Assembly: GCA_934541205.1 (NCBI GenBank)
Contig: CAKTDK010000120.1
Span: 1-5,809, forward strand
Direction of reading: 5' to 3'
DNA length: 5,809 bases
Origin: an uncultured Eubacteriales bacterium
GTDB taxonomy: Bacteria; Bacillota; Clostridia; Oscillospirales; RGIG7773
The notes beneath the pieces are model-generated. The model had not been told where the DNA came from. It worked only from the letters and a program-made list of their open reading frames with translations, and did no database searches. Shown here one piece after another: positions 1-5,809 of the stretch (its first letter is position 1; each line of letters opens with the position of its first letter). The position numbers and the translations under genes were made by a program.

Positions 1-2635
1 AAACTACATAGATTATATTATCATTTTGGAGTCTAATTTGAGGTTTACACAAAATGAGGGATTGCCCCGTGTTATCAAAGCCTTCATCCGATTTTTCAGA
101 CATATCCGTCTTTTTGCAGTCACAAGCTGTCAGCAATACGTTATTAACCATGGACGTTGTTGGATTAAACACACGCAAAACAGCCCCATCACCTTTTTCT
201 TCTTTCTTAAGTGCCGAAACAACAACTTTATTGCTGACACTCAATAATTGCCTTTTGTGCGGTAATGATATATCTGCATATTTATCCTCCGGATAATAAA
301 TTTCATCTATCTCCGTATCCTGCACTGCCGGCCTTCCACCGGAAAACATCTTAACATCAATGTTGTCAAAATAATACAAAGGCTGCGAATTAATATTTTG
401 TTCCATTGCCGCAACCTCTTCTCCATTGCCCGTAAACGGCATAATCGCAAAAGACTGCTCATATGTTCCAAGCATCAGGTTATCTTCAACGCCCCAAATA
501 CGCGAATCAAAATCTCCCTTGAAAATCTCGTCAATACTTCTTATAAGTGAGAGTCTAAGCTTTTCATCAATCTCATTGTCATACTCGTACAAGCCCTTTG
601 TGAAAACTGCAACACCGCCTTTTGCATCCTTTTTATATATGTAGCCGTTATTAGGCTGTGTGTAGTTTCTGTTTTCGGGATTTACATCCTTTGAATTTCG
701 TTCAATCACATCAAACACCGATGACGAATAGCTGATTTTGTTTTTAATTCCCGTATTGACTACCGCTCTAAAAAGATGATATTTGATATTATTTTCGGTT
801 TTTACATCAATCTCTACTGCCGGAACACCTTTACGCACAGTCAATGTTACCTCTGTACGGTTTTTAACAAACCCTCCACACCTTCTTACTCCGTCATGTC
901 CGCACGGCGCAGTCACACTGTAGTATAGCTTCACCTTGCTTACGAGTGAGTTTTTCATTATGCACTCTTGCTTTTCCAATGTTGCTTTAATTGGTGCATC
1001 CTCCTCAAGAGCAGAAAATACATACGCATCTCCCTTATCGCCTACATCCTCGAATTCAAGAATATTGGAAAACACTCTTACGTTTCTTTTGTCAATCATG
1101 TTAATTTGGTTATCGGCTATTTCTATCTTAATAAATTCAATTTCAAGAAACGTCCCTTTCTTTGCCATTTGCGGCTTAGTCCCTGTTCTAACGGTATAAT
1201 TAACATACCCGAACGACGGAATATTTTCAGCATAAAGCTTCACCTTATATCTTATAACATTTACATTTCCAGGAAGATTCAACGGTGACATAGTTGCATG
1301 ACACGCAGTCTCCTTGCTGACTGTTTCAAACATAACCTCTTCTCCGCTCGGCGCATAAATTGCAAATGCCCCGGAAACATCAGATGCATTAATGTCAATT
1401 TCCACATCAATTACACCTGTGTAATCATGCTGGAAAGTATTAATCACCGTAAGATAGTATACACCTTTTTCATTACTGTTTCTCTCAATATGGTTGTTAA
1501 TGAATTTACAACCGCGCATTAGAAGCTCTTCACCCACCTCGCATATGCGCATGAATCTATCTGCCATGTGCTTCATTACGTTTGGGGTTGAACAGCAGCA
1601 TATACTGTCATGCGCATGGTTTGGAATAAGCATTTTCCACATATACTTTATAAAATTCTGCGGATAAATATTGGCACCGCACATTAATATCATTGTATAA
1701 AGCGGTTCAATGCAATGTTCAATCATATTTTGAATTTCAAAATTCTTTCTTTTTATTTCGGTGCGCACAGAAAGAGTTCCGGTAAGTATCATATCTTCAC
1801 TGCCGTAGCGAAGTTCACCCTTCACGATCTTTTCTGAGGCGTATTTTTCCATTGCGGGGAGCGCTTTGTCCATAGAGGTCTGCACAAGCTCTATGCCGTC
1901 AAGTTGTTCATTAATACGTTTCACAACGGGAAATAAATCATCCTGCGGCTCCAGATGGTCAACACCGTTCATAAGAAGAATATATGGTGATTCCGTTAAT
2001 TCCTTAAATCGCTTTTCTTCCTTGTATATCCTTTTAACGGCTAATTCTATGTCCGGAGTAAATCTTTGTGCATTGTTGTACCAAAAAGGCATATATGTTG
2101 AAAAAACTCTGCTTCCGTCCGGGGCCTCCCAATAAAAGTTGCAGGGGGCAGGGAGCCTGTCGTTGGTTGTACCGCTCTTGACAAATGTATAACCGCGCGC
2201 AAACAAATGGTATTTTATGCCAAAGTTCTCAAATATCTGAGGAAGCTGACTACACAGCCCGAATTGATCGGGTGTGTATCCGACATTTGCACAAGCGCCG
2301 TGTTTTTCGGCTATTTCTGTTCCGATTAAAATATTTCTTATGGTTGCTTCTCCGCTCGATAAAAAGAAATCGTTTTGAACATACCACGGTCCGACAATAA
2401 TGTTACCGTTTTTAATATACCTTTTTAAAATTTCCGCATTTTCTGGAAAAATCTCTTCGTAATCTTCAAGCACTATTGTTTGTGCATCAAGATGAAAAAT
2501 ATAACTTGGATATTCCTTTATAATTTCAATAAGGTTATTTATCAAATCACACAATTTTATTCTGAATTTTTCATATGGCTGATACCATTCTCTGTCCCAA
2601 TGTGTATGGCTGATAATATAAAATTGTTTTTTCAT
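1..2635 (-). CDS. GH38 alpha-mannosidase, C-terminus cut by the window edge
   Basis: This gene encodes a retaining, metal-dependent alpha-mannosidase of glycoside hydrolase family 38, which removes terminal alpha-mannosyl residues. Hand translation gives 878 codons with no stop or frameshift. Residues 9-18 read SHTHWDREWY, the N-terminal family signature; H12 and D14 match the zinc ligands. GPWYVQND lies near 82-89. TPDQFG carries D123, the expected nucleophile. NGVDHLEPQ (223-231) matches the acid/base region, with D226 the candidate. NHAHDSICCC (339-348) supplies H342, the last zinc ligand. The order is catalytic domain (about 5-260), helical middle domain (about 265-350) and beta-sandwich C-terminal domains (about 385 onward). 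No signal peptide is seen, so it is probably cytoplasmic. Bacterial relatives such as E. coli MngB have about 880 residues, and the visible end (KPQIRLQNDN) resembles the last strand of the family, so only a few codons are probably missing. The start at 2635 is preferred over the ATG at 2641 because of Shine-Dalgarno spacing. It follows the GH3 gene by 20 bp. Linkage specificity cannot be told. Confidence 0.93.
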   Translation of the reverse strand, partial: MKKQFYIISHTHWDREWYQPYEKFRIKLCDLINNLIEIIKEYPSYIFHLDAQTIVLEDYEEIFPENAEILKRYIKNGNIIVGPWYVQNDFFLSSGEATIRNILIGTEIAEKHGACANVGYTPDQFGLCSQLPQIFENFGIKYHLFARGYTFVKSGTTNDRLPAPCNFYWEAPDGSRVFSTYMPFWYNNAQRFTPDIELAVKRIYKEEKRFKELTESPYILLMNGVDHLEPQDDLFPVVKRINEQLDGIELVQTSMDKALPAMEKYASEKIVKGELRYGSEDMILTGTLSVRTEIKRKNFEIQNMIEHCIEPLYTMILMCGANIYPQNFIKYMWKMLIPNHAHDSICCCSTPNVMKHMADRFMRICEVGEELLMRGCKFINNHIERNSNEKGVYYLTVINTFQHDYTGVIDVEIDINASDVSGAFAIYAPSGEEVMFETVSKETACHATMSPLNLPGNVNVIRYKVKLYAENIPSFGYVNYTVRTGTKPQMAKKGTFLEIEFIKIEIADNQINMIDKRNVRVFSNILEFEDVGDKGDAYVFSALEEDAPIKATLEKQECIMKNSLVSKVKLYYSVTAPCGHDGVRRCGGFVKNRTEVTLTVRKGVPAVEIDVKTENNIKYHLFRAVVNTGIKNKISYSSSVFDVIERNSKDVNPENRNYTQPNNGYIYKKDAKGGVAVFTKGLYEYDNEIDEKLRLSLIRSIDEIFKGDFDSRIWGVEDNLMLGTYEQSFAIMPFTGNGEEVAAMEQNINSQPLYYFDNIDVKMFSGGRPAVQDTEIDEIYYPEDKYADISLPHKRQLLSVSNKVVVSALKKEEKGDGAVLRVFNPTTSMVNNVLLTACDCKKTDMSEKSDEGFDNTGQSLILCKPQIRLQNDNIIYVV

Positions 2636-2643
2636 TTCCATAT

Positions 2644-2648
2644 CCTCC
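2644..2648 (-). promoter_or_regulatory. Shine-Dalgarno site of the GH38 gene (decides its start)
   Basis: On the minus strand GGAGG stands 8 nt before the ATG at 2635-2633 but only 2 nt before the in-frame ATG at 2641-2639. The usual 5-9 nt spacing favours the downstream ATG, giving a protein that begins MKKQFYIISHTHWD. The site begins 7 nt after the GH3 stop codon, so ribosomes ending GH3 are well placed to reinitiate here. Confidence 0.8.
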
Positions 2649-2655
2649 GTAATAA

Positions 2656-4719
2656 TTATAATATCATTGAACCATCAATACCATACTTTGTATAGTCCTC
2701 GTCATATTTTATAAAAACATCAGCATACAATCTGATATCATGCAACGAGGCTCCCACCATTATTCGATATCTGCCCGATTCAATATGCCAGCTGTGCAGG
2801 CAAGTATTATAGTATTCAAAGTCCTCATTGCTTAATTCAAATTTAATATTTTTTTCTTCATTTATATTAAGCTCCTCTTTACAAAAGCCTTTTAGTTCCT
2901 TTATCGGACGGCTTACAACACTGTCAAGCGGCATAATATAGAGCTGAACAACCTCTTTACCGCTGACACCTCCGACATTTTTGACACTGCACGTAACATC
3001 AATTTTAAATTTACTTTCGCAAATATTTCTTCTGCTCACATATAAATTACTGTACTCAAACTCTGTGTATGACAATCCATGTCCGAAAGGAAACCAAACG
3101 TCAGCCCTGTGTTTATCATAATAACGATATCCCACATCGGTTTTTTCAAGATATTCACATCTGACCCTATCACCGGGATATTGTATATCAGTTCTCTCCT
3201 TTAAAACAAATGTTTCCGATAATTTTCCCGACGGATTAACATCTCCAAAGAGGATATCGGCTATTGCCTTTCCGGCACCTTCACCCGAATACCACATTTG
3301 AACAATGCACGGCGCATTATCCCAGCCAAACGGCAAAATCATACAACCGCTCTGCATTACAATAACCAAATTCTTAAATTTTTCAACCGCCTTTTCAATT
3401 GCTGCATTCATGTAATTGGGAAGCTTTAGGTTATCCCTGTCAAAGCTTTCTGTTTCGCAATCAGTTCCGTAATTATCTCCGACAAAAAAAATTGCACAGT
3501 CAAAGTCATCAGGCAAGCTTTCCACTGTGTGAACGACGCTTTCATCTGTAAATTTATCTTCAAAAATTCTGAGGAATGTCATATCAATACCATTTTCACA
3601 ACATTTATCTTTAATGCATTTAAGCGGCTGTTCAACCATTTTCATATCAACCGTGACCTTGCTGCTTCCACCGCCCATAAACAGCATATCCTCGGCACAA
3701 CGGCCAAGCACAGCTATTTTCTTATACTTTTTGTTGTTTATCGGCAAAATACCATTTTCATTTCTTAAAAGCGTTATTGTTTCGCAAGCGGCCTTGTATG
3801 CGCAAATGTGCTGTTCTTCTCTATTATGTTTTACTTTATTGTTATTTTGATTGCAAGACAACCTATTAAGAAAATCAATTACGTTTTCGACCGCTCTGTC
3901 CACAGTTTCCATTAAAATTAAGCCTTTATCAAGTCCGGTCTTTATTTCTGTCAGTATATTTTCGTTTTTCGGCATCTGCAAATCAAGGCCTGCATTAAGG
4001 GCTTTGCAAATATCATGCACTGCGCCCCAATCTGAAACAACAAGCCCGTCGTATTTCCATTCTTTTCTTAATATCTCCGTAAGAAGATATTTGTTTTCCG
4101 AGCACCAAATCCCGTTCAATTTGTTATAGGCACACATTACACTTGTCGGATTGCAGTGTTTAAGCAGAATATCAAACACCCTGAGATAATGCTCACGCAA
4201 TGTTCTTTCGTCAATCTCTGCATTTATTGTTCCCCGTTTGATTTCTTGATTATTTGCGGCAAAATGCTTTAAGCTTGTTCCCACTCCAAGGCTTTGTACT
4301 CCGTTAATAAACTCTGCTCCCAGTATACCGGAAAGATACGGATCCTCCGATATATATTCAAAATTCCTCCCGCAATGCGGAGTCCTTTTCATATTAACCG
4401 CAGGAGCAAGCAAAACCGAAATATCCTCCTTAATACAATCCTTTGCAATAACACGGCCTACTTCAAACATTAACCCCCTGTTCCAAGATGCTCCCATAGC
4501 CGAGGCAGTCGGAACACAGGTATCTCCACCTTCAATGCTGCAAGTCTGAGGAAACTGCAGATGCCCTATAAGCCGCCTTACTCCGTGCGGTCCGTCGGAC
4601 ATATTTATTGATTTGATGCCGTGCTTTTCATCGGAAGCAGTCGATAATGCCCCTTCACCTGTCAGCATTTTAACCTTTTCCTCCAATGTCATTTCGTGTA
4701 CTATATTTTTACTTATCAT
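2656..4719 (-). CDS. GH3 beta-glucosidase-type glycoside hydrolase, complete
   Basis: A complete 687-residue retaining glycoside hydrolase of family 3, expected to release terminal beta-linked sugars, most likely glucose. The (beta/alpha)8 domain (about 8-285) shows MSDGPHGVR (40-48, with D42 for the -1 sugar), GRNFEYISEDP (117-127, R118), KHFAANNQE (151-159, K151 and H152) and VVSDWGA (227-233), where D230 is the predicted nucleophile. The alpha/beta sandwich domain (about 310-550) ends with the typical VGYRYYD and FPFGHGLSYTEF stretches (529-554). In it TESFDR (423-428) makes E424 the likely acid/base; relatives usually have Gly where S425 stands. A fibronectin-III-like domain follows (about 570-660, EVVQLYI and RPIKELKGF). 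There is no PA14 insert, signal peptide or membrane segment, so it is probably cytoplasmic. The KHFAANN motif argues against the NagZ class, which has KHFPGHG. It heads a probable two-gene unit with GH38. Members of this subgroup also act on beta-xylosides and other beta-glycosides, so the substrate stays open. Confidence 0.95.
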   Translation of the reverse strand: MISKNIVHEMTLEEKVKMLTGEGALSTASDEKHGIKSINMSDGPHGVRRLIGHLQFPQTCSIEGGDTCVPTASAMGASWNRGLMFEVGRVIAKDCIKEDISVLLAPAVNMKRTPHCGRNFEYISEDPYLSGILGAEFINGVQSLGVGTSLKHFAANNQEIKRGTINAEIDERTLREHYLRVFDILLKHCNPTSVMCAYNKLNGIWCSENKYLLTEILRKEWKYDGLVVSDWGAVHDICKALNAGLDLQMPKNENILTEIKTGLDKGLILMETVDRAVENVIDFLNRLSCNQNNNKVKHNREEQHICAYKAACETITLLRNENGILPINNKKYKKIAVLGRCAEDMLFMGGGSSKVTVDMKMVEQPLKCIKDKCCENGIDMTFLRIFEDKFTDESVVHTVESLPDDFDCAIFFVGDNYGTDCETESFDRDNLKLPNYMNAAIEKAVEKFKNLVIVMQSGCMILPFGWDNAPCIVQMWYSGEGAGKAIADILFGDVNPSGKLSETFVLKERTDIQYPGDRVRCEYLEKTDVGYRYYDKHRADVWFPFGHGLSYTEFEYSNLYVSRRNICESKFKIDVTCSVKNVGGVSGKEVVQLYIMPLDSVVSRPIKELKGFCKEELNINEEKNIKFELSNEDFEYYNTCLHSWHIESGRYRIMVGASLHDIRLYADVFIKYDEDYTKYGIDGSMIL

Positions 4720-4725
4720 ACTATT

Positions 4726-4730
4726 CCCCC
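4726..4730 (-). promoter_or_regulatory. Shine-Dalgarno site of the GH3 gene
   Basis: On the minus strand a GGGGG run, followed by AATAGT, precedes the ATG at 4719-4717 with 6 nt spacing. It is less canonical than the GGAGG of the next gene but properly placed, and no better in-frame start lies nearby. It sits 13 nt beyond the end of the strong hairpin at 4744-4781. Confidence 0.6.
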
Positions 4731-4743
4731 AAAATCTTTCTTA

Positions 4744-4781
4744 AATAAAAGGGGTAAATTTACCAATTTACCCCTTTTATT
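4744..4781 (-). terminator. Perfect 17-bp hairpin, probable intrinsic terminator
   Basis: The arms 4744-4760 and 4765-4781 are exact reverse complements around a 4-nt loop (4761-4764). Each arm has a four-base G or C core flanked by A and T runs. In minus-strand RNA the second arm reads ACCCCUUUUAU followed by UUAAG, so the U-rich tract begins inside the stem and pairs with the A-run of the first arm, as in many bidirectional terminators. It begins 3 nt after the stop codon of the upstream gene, which is where a terminator belongs. It ends only 24 nt before the GH3 start codon, so an attenuator or a protein-binding palindrome is a possible alternative. Confidence 0.75.
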
Positions 4782-4784
4782 ACT

Positions 4785-5809
4785 TTAATAGTAAACCACA
4801 ACTGCCTGTTCCATATAGCTGTAACCGTGCCTTTGCTGCAAAAGTATCATTGTCTTGTTTTCATTGCTTATGGGATTTCCGTCCTTATCATGTGTATAGC
4901 TTTGATAAAAATCCTCTCTCGTCCCAATCGAAACCTCATCAGTCCTACAGTTATACACATATATAGGTATATTATAATACCACTCTCTTAATGCGGTTAC
5001 CGTCAAAGCATCTGTTTCGGTGCTTGGATTAACGGTGACAACATTATTGTCACTTGCGGAATATATATCCTCAAAAAGTATTGTGTTTTCTGTATTTACC
5101 TTTGAATGATTGATAAACGGCTGCGGCTTTTCACTCAAAGAAACCACTATGTCGAAATTAACTATTTTACTGTCCCACATGGCAATCCTTATCACGTCAC
5201 CGCGTTTTAAGTCCGACACACTTTTACACTCGTCATCAACTAAAATATTCTGATATGACCCATTATATAAACCGCTTATACAAGGGGTACTCTCTTTATT
5301 AACAGACATGTATGTAACCTTGTCTACCAAAAAGAACTTACTGTCGGTTCCTTTGATTCCCCTTTTTACAAAGATTACTCCTGCCTCCAGCTTTTCATTA
5401 CTGTCGTATATCTTTACATTATATGTTGATTCATGTGATAACATTTTCGGATTTAACACATAATAGGGGTCTCTTTCATTCAAGTCGGTATATTTTACGA
5501 AACAAACCGTTGAAGGGTTTATTGTATACTTTGAATCAAAGGTAAAGTTGTTTTCTGTATAAAAAATACATTTAGGATTATCATAGTCCAATGTAAATTT
5601 ATCGTTTTCATATCCATACTGAGAGCTGCATGGTTCACAGAAGCTGAACTCTGTAATTTCGCCCTCTGTATTAAGTGACAGCTTCACAACCTGAACACAA
5701 ACCTCGCCCCCTGATTTCAGTCGGCTGTCACTGAGTAAATCTGCACCGCTTTTACCCTTGTCCCCGTTGAGCTTTATTTTCTTTTTGGTTTTTGCAGTAA
5801 GCATTGTTC
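4785..5809 (-). CDS. C-terminal part of an unrecognised, possibly surface, protein
   Basis: The frame is open to the right edge of the window (the codon before the ATG at 5804 is ACA), so that ATG is probably internal and the gene probably begins outside. I cannot assign a function. The visible 339 residues are rich in beta-prone stretches, Asn, Ser, Thr, Tyr and Asp, with no membrane segment. Numbered from that ATG, residues 33-53 (GEVCVQVVKLSLNTEGEITEF) and 202-220 (GDVIRIAMWDSKIVNFDIV) look like two copies of one module of the form GDV-I-x-hydrophobic...I-x-x-F. A KIKLNG segment (9-14) precedes the first. The last stretch, MILLQQRHGYSYMEQ then AVVVYY, closes on a beta strand. From memory, this layout recalls the C-terminal ends of large repetitive secreted or S-layer-associated Clostridia proteins. 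That resemblance is unverified. A CEPC pair (C56, C59) is present. The hairpin just past its stop suggests it ends its own transcript. Confidence 0.7.
   Translation of the reverse strand, partial: TMLTAKTKKKIKLNGDKGKSGADLLSDSRLKSGGEVCVQVVKLSLNTEGEITEFSFCEPCSSQYGYENDKFTLDYDNPKCIFYTENNFTFDSKYTINPSTVCFVKYTDLNERDPYYVLNPKMLSHESTYNVKIYDSNEKLEAGVIFVKRGIKGTDSKFFLVDKVTYMSVNKESTPCISGLYNGSYQNILVDDECKSVSDLKRGDVIRIAMWDSKIVNFDIVVSLSEKPQPFINHSKVNTENTILFEDIYSASDNNVVTVNPSTETDALTVTALREWYYNIPIYVYNCRTDEVSIGTREDFYQSYTHDKDGNPISNENKTMILLQQRHGYSYMEQAVVVYY

Noticed and set aside
2639..2641. The first in-frame ATG as the GH38 start
   Set aside because: It is only 2 nt from the GGAGG site, too close for efficient initiation; the next ATG two codons later has 8 nt spacing.
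26..2695. Several plus-strand open frames of 71-106 codons across 26-2695
   Set aside because: They lie antisense to the continuous GH38 frame (or its junction with GH3), lack ribosome sites, have no recognisable family features, and overlap one another in different frames.
3529..4129. Plus-strand open frames of 78-92 codons inside the GH3 gene
   Set aside because: They are antisense to a fully conserved GH3 coding region and show no start signals or family motifs.
2656..4719. GH3 as a NagZ-type beta-N-acetylglucosaminidase
   Set aside because: NagZ enzymes carry KHFPGHG and lack the later sandwich and FnIII-like domains; this protein has KHFAANNQE, the SDW nucleophile motif and all three beta-glucosidase-type domains.
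4726..4781. Hairpin arm sequestering the GH3 ribosome site as a translational switch
   Set aside because: The CCCC of the arm can pair with the GGGGG of the ribosome site for only about four bases before a mismatch, which cannot compete with the perfect 17-bp stem.
5802..5804. The ATG at 5804 as a true gene start
   Set aside because: The frame stays open to the window edge, only four or five upstream bases are visible, and no ribosome site can be seen, so an internal methionine is more likely.

Overview
The window looks like a chromosomal segment of a low-GC Gram-positive bacterium, most likely an uncultured gut or anaerobic Clostridia member (Oscillospiraceae/Lachnospiraceae-like). The grounds are AT-rich DNA, strong Shine-Dalgarno sites, tight gene spacing, and the protein families seen. 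This placement is inference from composition and family resemblance, not a database match.

All real coding capacity is on the minus strand, so transcription runs from high to low coordinates. In that order: (i) 5809-4785 is the C-terminal part of a larger, unrecognised protein whose 5' end lies outside the window. It ends in '...VVVYY' and contains two GD/EV...I..F-type beta modules, resembling the ends of repetitive clostridial surface proteins. (ii) 4781-4744 is a perfect 17-bp inverted repeat with a 4-nt loop, probably an intrinsic terminator. (iii) 4719-2656 is a complete family 3 glycoside hydrolase (beta-glucosidase type, 687 residues, no signal peptide). (iv) 2635 to the left edge is a family 38 alpha-mannosidase, open for 878 codons and cut by the window edge very close to its natural end. 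I translated this gene by hand through its full visible length; it has no stop or frameshift.

The GH3 and GH38 genes are 20 bp apart with a good ribosome site between them and almost certainly form an operon. Both enzymes appear cytoplasmic and have intact catalytic motifs. The simplest reading is intracellular trimming of an imported oligosaccharide or glycoside carrying both alpha-mannosyl and beta-linked (probably glucosyl) residues. No transporter or regulator lies in the window. The least explained part is the hairpin only 24 nt upstream of the GH3 start codon, which leaves no room for a conventional promoter between it and the gene. I see no RNA gene, mobile element, CRISPR array or plus-strand gene.
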